Assembly: GCF_023806125.1 (NCBI RefSeq)
Contig: NZ_JAMSKT010000019.1
Span: 1-64,000, forward strand
Direction: 5' to 3'
DNA: 64,000 nt
From: Clostridium caldaquaticum
GTDB lineage: Bacteria > Bacillota > Clostridia > Clostridiales > Clostridiaceae
Part shown: positions 1-8,548 of the stretch, piece after piece
How positions within the stretch are numbered: the stretch's first letter is position 1
How the letters are laid out: each line of letters starts with the position of its first letter
Program-made: the position numbers and the translations under genes
Notes under the pieces: model-generated
Database searches by the model: none
The model's input: the letters and a program-made list of their open reading frames with translations, nothing else
Told to the model about the DNA's origin: nothing

Positions 1-110
1 TGCATACTTGCCTATATTATTGACAGAGTTTGTACAGAATATACATTTTCATAAATTTTTGTGCCTTGAGCACAGCGAAAGGAATGATAGTTAATATGAA
101 TTATATAGGA

Positions 111-135
111 TATTTATAGTTAAAAACTATAAATA
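111..135. repeat. AT-rich perfect inverted repeat
   Basis: TATTTATAGTT and its reverse complement are separated by three bases. It may be the end of a transcription unit lying left of the window or only a local palindrome. Bases 1-199 otherwise show no gene that I can support. Confidence 0.4.
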
Positions 136-199
136 ATATTTACTTTACTATGCATATTTTATTGTTTAACATTTCACAAATCAAAAAGAAAAATTCCCC

Positions 200-228
200 T
201 TGACATTGACAAACTATTTCCTTAAAAT
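200..228 (+). promoter_or_regulatory. sigmaA promoter of the trpB T-box unit
   Basis: TTGACA (200-205), a 17-bp spacer and TAAAAT (223-228). It lies about 45 bp before the first T-box stem, so the leader RNA would begin near 235. The -35 is a perfect consensus and the spacer is optimal. Confidence 0.8.
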
Positions 229-270
229 TAAATTAATTATTTTATTACACTAAATCAATGATTAAGAAAA

Positions 271-516
271 GTAGATATGTTTAAAGTCTACAGAGAGTCG
301 GCGTTGGTGGGAATCCGATGATAGAGAACATATTGAATGGTCTTATGAGAGGAAGCTGAAATAATTTATATAGTAGGTAACCCGGGTTCTCCCGTTATAG
401 AGATAGGATATCATTTTATATTGTATCCAAATAAGTGGTTTTTTCAAACAATTGAGGTGGCACCGCGGATATTTCGTCCTCTGCATTTGCATTTTGCATT
501 TGCAGAGGATTTTTTA
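271..516 (+). ncRNA. T-box leader, tryptophan type
   Basis: The conserved T-box core GAGGTGGCACCGCGG is at 454-468. The Stem I start GTAGAT...GTCTAC (271-291), the AGAGAG bulge and the distal-loop sequence GGTGGGAATCCGATG precede it. In the specifier loop GAA (335-337) is followed by TGG (338-340), the tryptophan codon, then CTTATGAGAG, the usual context. A terminator hairpin closes the leader (477-516). Uncharged tRNA-Trp would pair with the specifier and the T-box bulge and favour the antiterminator, switching trpB on. The T-box call is near certain; the Trp assignment rests on the specifier and on the gene it precedes. Confidence 0.93.
477..516 (+). terminator. T-box-controlled intrinsic terminator
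   Basis: TCCTCTGCA (477-485) pairs with TGCAGAGGA (501-509), followed by TTTTTT. The 5' part competes with the T-box antiterminator just upstream. Confidence 0.85.
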
Positions 517-566
517 ATTAATTAAGATAAGTTAATAATATTATTTTAAAATAAGGGGGCTTTTAT

Positions 567-1778
567 ATGTTAAATAATAATGGTTATTTTGGTGAGTTTG
601 GCGGAGTATTTGTTCCTGAACCATTAAAAAATGTACTAAAAGAAGTAGAGGATAGTTTTTATAAGTATATCGAAGATCCGGAATTTTTAGAGGAATTAAA
701 GTTTTATCAGAAGCAGTATATAGGACGTGAAAATCCTCTATATTTAGCAGAAAGATTAACCGAAAAAATTGGTGGCGCAAAAATTTATTTTAAAAGAGAG
801 GATTTAAATCATACTGGTGCCCATAAAATAAATAATGCTATAGGTCAGGCTTTATTAGCTAAAAGAATGGGTAAGAAAAGAATAATAGCTGAAACCGGTG
901 CAGGACAACACGGTGTTGCTACAGCAACAGTATGTGCATTATTTGGTATGGATTGTACAATTTATATGGGTGAAATAGATACTAAAAGACAACAATTAAA
1001 TGTATTTAGAATGGAGTTACTTGGTGCTAAGGTTATTCCTGTAACAAGTGGAACTGCAACTTTAAAGGATGCTGTTGATGCTGCTTTAAATGATTTTGTA
1101 CAAAATGCTGAGGATACTTTTTATCTTCTAGGTTCTGCTGTTGGTCCACACCCTTATCCAACAATGGTTAGAGAATTTCAAAGCATAATTGGAGAAGAAG
1201 CCAGAGAGCAGATACTTGAAATGGAAGGAAAACTTCCTGATTATATTGTGGCCTGTGTAGGCGGTGGAAGTAATGCTATCGGTCTTTTCCATCCTTTTTT
1301 TAACGATAAGGCCGTTAAAATAATAGGTGTTGAACCTGCGGGAAAAGGCCTTGATACTCAAGAACATGCCGCTTCTTTGACTAAAGGTACTCCTGGTATA
1401 ATTCATGGATTTAAATGTTATACTCTTCAGGATGAACAAGGAGAACCTCTTCCTGTATATTCAATGGCTGCAGGTCTTGACTACCCTGGTGTAGGACCTG
1501 AACACAGCTATTATAAAGACAGCGGAAGAGCTGATTATGTAGCCGTAACTGATCATGAAGCTTTAAAAGCTTTCTTTGAATTATCTAGAACAGAAGGCAT
1601 AATACCTGCCCTTGAAAGTGCTCACGCAGTAGCATATGCTATAAAGCTTGCATCAAAACTTCCTAAAGATAATATAATTATAGTTAATTTATCCGGCAGA
1701 GGAGATAAAGATGTAGCTCAGGTTAAAGATATGATTGAAGAAGATGAAACTGTCGCTGATCTTTTAAATAAACAATAA
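567..1778 (+). CDS. trpB: Tryptophan synthase beta chain
   Basis: PLP enzyme that condenses indole with L-serine to give tryptophan, normally in an alpha2beta2 complex with TrpA. The protein is 403 aa, the usual length of a TrpB1-type subunit. It begins with the typical [13 protein letters not shown], has the PLP lysine in HKINNA (K87, the same number as in Salmonella) and the glycine-rich phosphate loop GGGSNAIG near residue 230. The ATG has an AAGGGGG ribosome site 7 bases upstream. It stands alone: a Trp T-box precedes it and a terminator follows, with no trpA or other trp gene in view. It may salvage indole or complement a trp operon elsewhere. Confidence 0.95.
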   Translation: MLNNNGYFGEFGGVFVPEPLKNVLKEVEDSFYKYIEDPEFLEELKFYQKQYIGRENPLYLAERLTEKIGGAKIYFKREDLNHTGAHKINNAIGQALLAKRMGKKRIIAETGAGQHGVATATVCALFGMDCTIYMGEIDTKRQQLNVFRMELLGAKVIPVTSGTATLKDAVDAALNDFVQNAEDTFYLLGSAVGPHPYPTMVREFQSIIGEEAREQILEMEGKLPDYIVACVGGGSNAIGLFHPFFNDKAVKIIGVEPAGKGLDTQEHAASLTKGTPGIIHGFKCYTLQDEQGEPLPVYSMAAGLDYPGVGPEHSYYKDSGRADYVAVTDHEALKAFFELSRTEGIIPALESAHAVAYAIKLASKLPKDNIIIVNLSGRGDKDVAQVKDMIEEDETVADLLNKQ

Positions 1779-1804
1779 ATTTCTGTTATAATTATAGACA
1801 ATTA

Positions 1805-1851
1805 AATAAAGACTGCATAAAGCATTCTCATGCCTTCTTGCAGTCTTTATT
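1805..1851. terminator. Bidirectional terminator between trpB and the YhcH gene
   Basis: AATAAAGACTGCA (1805-1817) is a perfect inverted repeat of 1839-1851, with T-rich flanks on both sides, between two convergent genes. Confidence 0.85.
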
Positions 1852-1857
1852 TAATAA

Positions 1858-2313
1858 CTAAGTTAAAGAAACCTTCAAAACAACTTTTTTTACAAAACAA
1901 GGCTCATCAACAGCAATGCAGGCTTTATGACCATCTTCAGGATAAAAAATAACAAAATCACCTTTATGAACAATCAGTTCACTACCAACACAATCTGCTT
2001 TATAAAAAGCTTTATCACCTTTAATAAGATCGTTCTCAGTTAAAACCAATCTATCGACGTGAATGCAGCTCATTTTTTCAACACCTTCTATAATGAATTG
2101 AATATCCATATAGCGTTGATGGGATTCAAACCTACACTCCTCTTCTTTTCTTGTATTGTAAGCTTGCACCAACGCAAATATATCATCGCCTTCAATTGAA
2201 TATCTACCAATCTCTAATGATTGTAAATCAGTTTCTTTTAAGAATTTAAAAGCTCTTTGCATTTTATCATTGTAACAGTAACGTTCAGCATCTTTTAAAG
2301 CTGCAATAATCAT
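1858..2313 (-). CDS. YhcH/YjgK/YiaL (DUF386) family protein, cupin-like
   Basis: A 151-aa single-domain protein of the YhcH/YjgK/YiaL family. Members such as NanQ speed the anomerisation of sugars like sialic acid; others are EbgC-like. Likely metal ligands are visible: E63, H65 and D70 in FESHQRYMD, and H129 in YPEDGHK. The start has an AAAGGAGAG site. It follows the BNR/sialidase-fold gene after 120 bp that contain a hairpin, so it may be co-transcribed or separate. Its presence next to a DapA-family aldolase recalls sialic acid loci, but no NanE or NanK is here, so the substrate is open. It could act on the sugar acid released or cleaved by the neighbours. Confidence 0.85.
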   Translation of the reverse strand: MIIAALKDAERYCYNDKMQRAFKFLKETDLQSLEIGRYSIEGDDIFALVQAYNTRKEEECRFESHQRYMDIQFIIEGVEKMSCIHVDRLVLTENDLIKGDKAFYKADCVGSELIVHKGDFVIFYPEDGHKACIAVDEPCFVKKVVLKVSLT

Positions 2314-2378
2314 TTAATATTCTCTCCTTTTTAAAAAGTTAGGTAAGTTTAATAAAATCTTGAATTTAGGCTAATAAT

Positions 2379-2419
2379 AATTATGAAGCAATGGATTAAA
2401 CATCAATTGCTTCATAATT
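2379..2419 (-). terminator. Hairpin after the BNR-protein gene
   Basis: A perfect 14-bp inverted repeat (2379-2392 and 2406-2419) just after the stop. The minus-strand tail is AT-rich but lacks a clean U-run, so it may end transcription only partly or stabilise the mRNA. Confidence 0.5.
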
Positions 2420-2433
2420 TAAAGATTCATAAT

Positions 2434-3654
2434 TTATTTAGTTCCGGCCTTTACCCATTCTTCTGAAACACATACATATTTGATGTACTGTCTAAAGTAA
2501 GTAAATGTAACATGAATTTTTCCATCTTGAGTTTGTTTTACAGAAGGGTATGAAAATTCACGATTTATTTTTTCTTTAGAATTGTTACTCATGCAATACC
2601 CATCACCAACTTCGATATTTCTCTTATATGGCCAAGTTTTTCCTCCATCTTCAGATATAGCAATTGTTAATGGTGCTCTTGGCGTCCCCCAGAATGCTGT
2701 TTTTCTATTAGCTTCTTCTTCTGGAACAAAACTGTTTTCTTCTTCGCTAACCTCGGACACTGTAGCATCTTCTTCATCTTCTATTTCATCATATAATGAA
2801 GCTCTGCGTTCTGTAGCTTTTTCAGCATTTATATGATTATATACTAATGCTAAATGACCATTATCAAGTACTGTAAATTGTATAGAAGAATTGTTATTAG
2901 GTAACTCTGTTGGAACAGGTTCTGTCCATGTTCTTCCATTATCTTTAGATACACTCATATATATATTATCTGCCCAACGGCTTCTAAATAAAGCTAATAA
3001 TGTACCATCATTCAATTTTTCTACATTCATATGAACACAGCCTAAACTATTTGGAACTTCGTATTCAGTCCAAGTTTTACCATTATCACTTGAAATTTTA
3101 ACAGCACTTACATCGTAATCTCCAGTCCATTTTATACCTTTAGGTGTACGACAATAGAAAATTGGAATAAGCCATTCTGAATTATCTAAAACAACTACTG
3201 GCTGACGTACGAAGGTACCTGGTTTATCAAATAAAGTCTCTATTGGTCCCCATGTGTATCCATTATCTGAAGATACTCTGTATCTAACTATAGCAGTATC
3301 TTGATTTCCTGATTTTTGTGCTGTGTATATTAGCCATAAGTCTCCATTTGGTGCTAGAAACAAAATAGGATTTTGTTCTGACCTAGTAGGATCTTCAGAT
3401 AATTTCACAGGAGTTGTCCATTCTGATTCTCCTTTATTAAGCCTTGACATGTAAATTGATATATCAGCTATACCTTCTTGTGTTCCTGAAAACCATACAC
3501 ATAATAAATCCCCATTTGGTAATGGCATTATATTTGATGCATGATTCTGGATACAGAAAGATGGTAACGCTGCTTCTACTCTATCTACATCATCTTGAAC
3601 TTGATAGAGTTTTCCTTGACTAACTTTAACGTTTTCTTTTTCAATATTATTCAT
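2434..3654 (-). CDS. Cytosolic BNR-repeat, sialidase-fold protein
   Basis: Predicted six-bladed propeller of the BNR_2/sialidase superfamily, 406 aa. Four Asp-box-like repeats are clear: SSDNGYTWG, SSDNGKTWT, SKDNGRTWT and SEDGGKTWP. There is no signal peptide and no membrane segment, so it acts inside the cell. I see no FRIP motif near the N-terminus, so hydrolysis of sialosides is not supported. Between the third and fourth Asp boxes there is a highly acidic insertion, rich in E and D, of about 35 residues. I chose the second ATG (3654) because GGAGTG lies 7 bases before it; the ATG at 3672 has no ribosome site. It lies downstream of pdxA2 in the acid-sugar cluster, which suggests a role on a sugar-acid conjugate. 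The true substrate is unknown. Confidence 0.75.
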   Translation of the reverse strand: MNNIEKENVKVSQGKLYQVQDDVDRVEAALPSFCIQNHASNIMPLPNGDLLCVWFSGTQEGIADISIYMSRLNKGESEWTTPVKLSEDPTRSEQNPILFLAPNGDLWLIYTAQKSGNQDTAIVRYRVSSDNGYTWGPIETLFDKPGTFVRQPVVVLDNSEWLIPIFYCRTPKGIKWTGDYDVSAVKISSDNGKTWTEYEVPNSLGCVHMNVEKLNDGTLLALFRSRWADNIYMSVSKDNGRTWTEPVPTELPNNNSSIQFTVLDNGHLALVYNHINAEKATERRASLYDEIEDEEDATVSEVSEEENSFVPEEEANRKTAFWGTPRAPLTIAISEDGGKTWPYKRNIEVGDGYCMSNNSKEKINREFSYPSVKQTQDGKIHVTFTYFRQYIKYVCVSEEWVKAGTK

Positions 3655-3733
3655 AATAACACTCCACTCCATTTATATTTAATATAGCATTAATATTTTT
3701 AATCATTGTGAATTGATATTTATGTTTTTAATG

Positions 3734-3776
3734 ATACCTAATGAAATAATATTGTATTATACATTTCATTAGGTAT
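3734..3776 (-). terminator. Perfect inverted repeat between pdxA2 and the BNR gene
   Basis: ATACCTAATGAAAT (3734-3747) is fully complementary to 3763-3776. It lies in the 227-bp gap after pdxA2. It could terminate the upstream operon or adjust read-through into the BNR gene; the minus-strand tail is only moderately T-rich. Confidence 0.5.
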
Positions 3777-3881
3777 TCATATATAAATTTGTATTATCTT
3801 ACTACTTATGCCACTTTTTCTTCTGTGTCAGCTTTTTATTTTAACTAAATAATTTTTCTAAAGCTATTACTTCAAATAGTA

Positions 3882-4877
3882 TTAAGATTTTGGAGCTAAT
3901 TCAGCACCTGCTTCTATTGCTGCAAGAAGACTTGCCTCATCAGCAATATTTTTACCAGCGATATCAAAAGCAGTACCATGATCAACGGATGTACGAATTA
4001 TACCACCTTTTAATCCAACAGTTATGTTAACACCATCTTCAAAACCTGATACCTTGATTGGTACATGTCCTTGATCATGATAACAAGCTACAACTAAATC
4101 AAACTCTCCACGAATAGCACGGAAAAAAACTGTATCTGCAGGATGAGGTCCACTTACATTAACTCCTTCTGAAATTGCTTTTTCTATTGCTGGAATTAAT
4201 TTTTCCTCTTCCTCGCCATATCCAAACAACCCATTTTCTCCACAATGAGGATTGATACCACATACAGCAATTTTAGGATTCTTATAACCTGCACGTATTA
4301 AAGTTTCATTAGCAAGTTTAATCACTTTATAAGTTCGCTCCGGATTTATTGAGTTTATTGCATCTATTAAGCCTTTGTGTGTTGTAAGGTGAATAACCTT
4401 TAACTTAGGTGTTGTTAAAAGCATGGAGTAATCTTCCGTATCTGTTAAATCAGCTAAAATTTCAGTATGACCAGGATACATATGACCACCAAGATGAAGT
4501 GCAGCTTTATTTAATGGCGCTGTACAAATAACTTGAATTTCTCCATTTTTAGCTAAATCAACAGCTTTTTTTATGAACTTAAAAGCAGCATCTCCAGCTA
4601 AAGGAGAAAGTTCTCCAAAAGGAAGATCAGCAGGTAATAAATCCATGTGTATGCAATCAATTGTTCCTGAAACAAATTTACCTTCACTGATGTTTTCTAT
4701 TTTATTCAACGTCAATTTTGATCCTGTGATGCTAGCAGCCCTTTGTAACATCTTTATATCTCCTATTACAACTGGACGAGAAATATCATAGACAGAAGAA
4801 TGTTCTAATGCTTTTACTATGATTTCAGGGCCAATACCAGCTGCATCTCCCATTGTAATTCCTATAATAGGTTTCAT
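3882..4877 (-). CDS. pdxA2: PdxA2-family 4-phospho-threonate/erythronate dehydrogenase
   Basis: A 331-aa PdxA-superfamily NAD-dependent oxidative decarboxylase. The N-terminal GDAAGIGPEI and the three metal-binding histidines H167 (HLTTHKG), H211 (INPHCGENG) and H267 (CYHDQGH) are in place. PdxA proper serves vitamin B6 synthesis, but clostridia generally use PdxST. Here the gene overlaps a DUF1537 kinase by 4 bp (ATGA), which is the hallmark of the catabolic PdxA2. In the characterised pathway the kinase phosphorylates D-threonate and PdxA2 oxidises and decarboxylates the 4-phosphate to dihydroxyacetone phosphate. A good ribosome site (AGGAGG) precedes the start. Stereochemistry of the substrate (threonate or erythronate) cannot be read from sequence. 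Confidence 0.85.
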   Translation of the reverse strand: MKPIIGITMGDAAGIGPEIIVKALEHSSVYDISRPVVIGDIKMLQRAASITGSKLTLNKIENISEGKFVSGTIDCIHMDLLPADLPFGELSPLAGDAAFKFIKKAVDLAKNGEIQVICTAPLNKAALHLGGHMYPGHTEILADLTDTEDYSMLLTTPKLKVIHLTTHKGLIDAINSINPERTYKVIKLANETLIRAGYKNPKIAVCGINPHCGENGLFGYGEEEEKLIPAIEKAISEGVNVSGPHPADTVFFRAIRGEFDLVVACYHDQGHVPIKVSGFEDGVNITVGLKGGIIRTSVDHGTAFDIAGKNIADEASLLAAIEAGAELAPKS

Positions 4878-6166
4878 ATTATACCTCCTTGAAGTATATT
4901 TAAAGCATTTACCATAGCAAAACTAGTGCCGAAATTGCCTGCCTTTGTTACTGCATAAATTTCTTTGTCACTCTGTAGCTTTCCTATTGGAATACCTGAT
5001 TCAACTTCATCGATTAAATGAAATTCAGTCATGTGTAATTGTGCAAATACTTGAAAAGCAGTATCTCCTCCTGTAAGAAAAAGGCGACGCAGATCAAGCT
5101 CCTGAATTAATTCTACAGCTAATTCTCCTAAAGTATTGGATATCATGTTACTAACTTCTACTGCATTGTATCCATTATCTCGTCCTATCTTCTGAGTTTC
5201 TGCTACTTCCCATGAAGAAAAAAGTGCAATATTCTTTTTTTGCTTGAAGGCTAAAATTGCCTCTTGTTTTAATCTCTTAATCTCTTGCTCTTTTGCTTTA
5301 TTATTTACTATAATCTCTGTGGATTTCATTTCTAATCCAGCTACATTTTGGTCTTTTAATAATTGCTCTAATTGCTCTCTTGCTATTGCACTGACGCTTC
5401 CTATAACTAATAATACAGGTTTTTCAGAAGGTTCTATAGTTATTGTTGTCTTTTTCTTATTCAAACCATAAACTTGAGGAAGATAATTCATAAGTCCTGC
5501 GGAACCAACCCAAACCACTGAATAATCAGTTTTATACATTATCTGTACCAAACATTTCAAGTCAGATTCCTCTACAGAATCTACTGTCACATAGGAAATA
5601 TTATTATTCTTAAAGTACGCTAATCGTCTTGCAACGCATTCATATCCCTCTCTCAATTCTTTGTAAGAAATATGTCCCACTTCTTTTTTAGCTTGATTTC
5701 GAATTAACCTCATGATATTAGAATCTGTTACAGGAGTCTTAGGATCCTTAGCTACTTCTGTTTCATGTAGCTGCTTCTGATTTAAAAAGTGAATACCATC
5801 AATTACTTGGCGACCATTCTCAGGAAAACCAGGAGCAATCAACATAAAATCAGGTTTAAAAACATCATATACCGCATTTATCTCTTGTCCTATATTGCCT
5901 CTCATCGTAGAATCAATTTTTTTATAAATAACATCAAAATACTCATTTTTTATTTTTTGACAAATATGGTTTACTTTTTCATAGGCTTGACTCTCAGGGA
6001 TTGAACGGCTATCAGTATTGAAAATAACAGCCTCTTTATTACCTTGAAGTATTAAATCATTGTTAAGTATCACTGAAACGTCTAAACCATAATGCACAAG
6101 CTGACCCCCACAATCACTTGCACCTGTTATATCATCTGCAATAACCGCTAATCTTATAGATTTCAT
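4874..6166 (-). CDS. dtnK: Four-carbon acid-sugar kinase (DUF1537)
   Basis: A 430-aa two-domain DUF1537 (OtnK/DtnK-type) kinase. The N-terminal substrate domain starts with the family signature IADDITGASDCG (residues 9-20), followed by IDSTMRGN near 103. The C-terminal nucleotide domain ends with LFLTGGDTA. These enzymes phosphorylate four-carbon acid sugars such as D-threonate or D-erythronate at O4. The partner type decides the pathway: pairing with PdxA2, as here, is the D-threonate-type route, while OtnC pairing serves L-threonate and D-erythronate. The gene overlaps pdxA2 by 4 bp and follows the alcohol dehydrogenase by 3 bp, so translation is probably coupled. The symbol reflects this context and not a tested activity. 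Confidence 0.85.
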   Translation of the reverse strand: MKSIRLAVIADDITGASDCGGQLVHYGLDVSVILNNDLILQGNKEAVIFNTDSRSIPESQAYEKVNHICQKIKNEYFDVIYKKIDSTMRGNIGQEINAVYDVFKPDFMLIAPGFPENGRQVIDGIHFLNQKQLHETEVAKDPKTPVTDSNIMRLIRNQAKKEVGHISYKELREGYECVARRLAYFKNNNISYVTVDSVEESDLKCLVQIMYKTDYSVVWVGSAGLMNYLPQVYGLNKKKTTITIEPSEKPVLLVIGSVSAIAREQLEQLLKDQNVAGLEMKSTEIIVNNKAKEQEIKRLKQEAILAFKQKKNIALFSSWEVAETQKIGRDNGYNAVEVSNMISNTLGELAVELIQELDLRRLFLTGGDTAFQVFAQLHMTEFHLIDEVESGIPIGKLQSDKEIYAVTKAGNFGTSFAMVNALNILQGGII

Positions 6167-6169
6167 TGT

Positions 6170-7339
6170 TTATCGACCTAATAATTTACTATATATTGCT
6201 TTAACATCTTCTAATTTTAATTCTTTAGGGTTATTATTTAGCAGACGTTTCACTTCTAAAGCAGATTTTGCTAATTCTTCTAAGTCTTCTTCTTTCACGC
6301 CATATTCTGTCAAGTCCTGAGGAATTTCTAAAATATTAGTTAATTCAACAATTCGCTCTACAACCTTTTCAGCAATTTGAATAGGAGTTAACCCTTCTTC
6401 TACTTGAATTCCCATCGGTTTTGCAACAAGAGAAAGACGATCTGCAATAGCATCCATATTGAACTTCATTACATGAGGTAATAACATTGAGTTTGCAACA
6501 CCATGAGCAACTTTATATTTTCCACCTAATGGATAAGCTAAAGCATGTACAGCTGCAGTACCTGCAGAAGTTAATGCCATGCCACCGTACATGGAACCAA
6601 GAAGCATCTTCTCTCTAGCTTTAACATCTGATCCATTTTCATAAGCTTGTACTATGCTTGATGAGATCAAACGTATTGACTCTAACGCAAACATATCGCT
6701 TATAGGATTTGCTTTATTTGAGATAAAGGACTCAAGTGAATGTATAAATGCATCCATACCTGTAGAAGCTGTAATTGGCTTTGGCAGGCCTAAAGTTAAT
6801 ATTGGATCAATAAATACAAGCCTTGGCAGCATATATTTACTTACTATACCAATTTTCAATTCCTGCTCTGGTACAGTGACAATTGCGTTTGGTGTTACCT
6901 CTGCGCCTGTTCCAGATGTTGTTGGAATTAAAATTGTTGGAACACCTGGCTTCTTTATAAGATTTGTTCCAAACAATTCTTCAATAGGACTATCATTAGT
7001 TTTTAGTACTGCTATAATTTTTGTAGTATCAAGAACACTTCCTCCACCAATACCAATTATTGCATCATATTCTTTGTTGCCTACTTGTCCGAAAACATCT
7101 TTTATATTATCAACCGTAGGCTCAGGTAGAATATCCATGTTCACATCCACAGTTATACCTTTATTTACTAACTGAGTTACAATCTTATCAAGAAATCCTA
7201 ACGCTTTAATTGGTGGCTGTGTTAGAACCAAAACAGATTCTACTTTTGTACCTATTAAATGTAAATGTTCTGATAAGGATTCAATAGAATTTTGTCCAGC
7301 TATAATATGATCTGCTGTTTGAAATTGATATAAATTCAT
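6170..7339 (-). CDS. Iron-containing alcohol dehydrogenase
   Basis: A 389-aa type III (iron-dependent) alcohol dehydrogenase. The NAD-binding GGGSVLDTTK is at residues 98-107, and all four metal ligands are present: D196, H200, H265 and H279. Such enzymes interconvert an alcohol and an aldehyde or ketone with NAD(H). Between a DapA-type aldolase and an acid-sugar kinase it most likely reduces an aldehyde produced by the aldolase or oxidises a hydroxy acid to the keto form; the sequence cannot decide. A weak AAGTGG-type ribosome site precedes the ATG. It is part of the tight operon from the aldolase to PdxA2. Confidence 0.9.
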   Translation of the reverse strand: MNLYQFQTADHIIAGQNSIESLSEHLHLIGTKVESVLVLTQPPIKALGFLDKIVTQLVNKGITVDVNMDILPEPTVDNIKDVFGQVGNKEYDAIIGIGGGSVLDTTKIIAVLKTNDSPIEELFGTNLIKKPGVPTILIPTTSGTGAEVTPNAIVTVPEQELKIGIVSKYMLPRLVFIDPILTLGLPKPITASTGMDAFIHSLESFISNKANPISDMFALESIRLISSSIVQAYENGSDVKAREKMLLGSMYGGMALTSAGTAAVHALAYPLGGKYKVAHGVANSMLLPHVMKFNMDAIADRLSLVAKPMGIQVEEGLTPIQIAEKVVERIVELTNILEIPQDLTEYGVKEEDLEELAKSALEVKRLLNNNPKELKLEDVKAIYSKLLGR

Positions 7340-7372
7340 TATCTAATCACCACTTTCTAGTCATGTTTTCTG

Positions 7373-8254
7373 TTATATTCCTTTATAAAAATCAACCATT
7401 TTTCTTACTTTCAAAGCAGCTTCACCTGATAATTCAGATATAGGAAATCTTGGCGGCCCTACTGGTATTCCATTAAACTCTACCGCTTTCTTTAAAGCAG
7501 AAGGGATTGCTCCTAAGGCAAAGGTATCGCGGAGAGGTTGTAACTTTTCCTGTGCTTTTTGAGCTTCCTCTATATTTCCTTCACGCCAATTATTATAAAT
7601 TGATACAACTATTTCTGGCAGCATGTTAGCAGTTGCAGCCACTGCTCCTACGCCTCCTGCCATTAATGTTTTAAGAATTAAAGAGTCTGTACCTGCAAAC
7701 ACTGAAAAATCCTCTTCTTTTGTCACGTTGATATACTGCTCTATATTTTCAAATTTACCACTGCTATCTTTAATTCCTATAATATTTGAAACCTTCGCTA
7801 ATCTAGCAACGGTTTCAGGCTCTATATTCATTCCAGTTTTTGAAGGTAAATTATATAACATCACTGGAATTGATACCGCCTCAGCTATCTTTTCATAATG
7901 AACAGCTAATTCATCCTGTGACGGTGTAATAAAATATGGTGTAATAACAGAAAGTGCGTCAGCTCCTATCTCCTCCATCTTTTTAGATAGTTCAATAACT
8001 TCTGCCGTTCCATTTCCACCAGTACCAATCATCACTGGTACCCTTCCTTTAGCTTCATCTATAACTATCTTAGCAATTTGAATTTTCTCTTCCTCATTAA
8101 ACAGATGAAATTCACCATTTGTTCCTAATGCAAAAAGGCCATGTACACCCGATTCAATTAAATAATTTGTTAGTTGACGTAATACTGTTTCATTAACCTT
8201 TTGTTCTTTAGTTAATGGCGTTAACATTGCAGGAAAAATCCCTTTTATATTCAT
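7373..8254 (-). CDS. DapA/NanA-family aldolase or dehydratase (DHDPS superfamily)
   Basis: A 293-aa class I aldolase-like TIM barrel. The Schiff-base lysine is K162 (IIGIKDSSG), with the catalytic Y134 in LYNLPSKTG. The phosphate/carboxylate loop reads GTNGE, differing from GTTGE of typical DapA and GSTGE typical of NanA. This, with the operon, argues for a catabolic enzyme acting on a 2-keto-3-deoxy acid, splitting off or adding pyruvate, instead of lysine synthesis. I place the start at 8254: AAGGAGG is 6-7 bases upstream, whereas the longer reading from 8299 has no ribosome site and would begin at the promoter's start point. It is the first gene of the acid-sugar operon. Confidence 0.85.
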   Translation of the reverse strand: MNIKGIFPAMLTPLTKEQKVNETVLRQLTNYLIESGVHGLFALGTNGEFHLFNEEEKIQIAKIVIDEAKGRVPVMIGTGGNGTAEVIELSKKMEEIGADALSVITPYFITPSQDELAVHYEKIAEAVSIPVMLYNLPSKTGMNIEPETVARLAKVSNIIGIKDSSGKFENIEQYINVTKEEDFSVFAGTDSLILKTLMAGGVGAVAATANMLPEIVVSIYNNWREGNIEEAQKAQEKLQPLRDTFALGAIPSALKKAVEFNGIPVGPPRFPISELSGEAALKVRKMVDFYKGI

Positions 8255-8305
8255 ATCGATAACCTCCTTTTTAAAACAGGAATCTGAAAACTGTTTCATA
8301 AGTTA

Positions 8306-8334
8306 ATTATAAATCTATATGTTTAATTTGTCAA
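8306..8334 (-). promoter_or_regulatory. Consensus sigmaA promoter of the acid-sugar operon
   Basis: On the minus strand TTGACA (8329-8334), a 17-bp spacer and TATAAT (8306-8311): a perfect match in both boxes. Just downstream, AAACAG (8274-8279) and CTGTTT (8291-8296) form an inverted repeat that could be an operator across the transcript start. A promoter this strong would need repression or attenuation. Confidence 0.85.
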
Positions 8335-8517
8335 CATTTACTCTATATTTTTTGCAAATTTCATCATACCAATCAAAAATCGTTGCATATTTAAACAGAA
8401 TTATTTCTTTTCTCAACTTGTTTTCATTTTCCATACTAGAAAATAAAATATCTTTTTATTTATACTATCTATTATAGCTCTAAGAAATATATCTTCAGAT
8501 AAACGATAAAATATTGC

Positions 8518-8548
8518 ATAAAAAAAGGCGCTTATTTTAACTTGCGCC
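8518..8548 (-). terminator. Terminator overlapping the end of the PrpR-like gene
   Basis: GGCGC (8527-8531) pairs with GCGCC (8544-8548), followed in the minus direction by seven or more U. The last codons of the regulator lie in the stem. It separates the regulator transcript from the acid-sugar operon. Confidence 0.8.

Noticed and set aside
2434-3672. True exo-alpha-sialidase
   Set aside because: No signal peptide, no FRIP motif and no NanE/NanK genes nearby; only the fold is supported.
8336-8362. Possible sigma54 promoter upstream of the acid-sugar operon (TTGG...TTTGCA on the minus strand)
   Set aside because: GG and GC are 15 bases apart and not 12, and the -24 box is poor. The sigmaA promoter at 8306-8334 is perfect.
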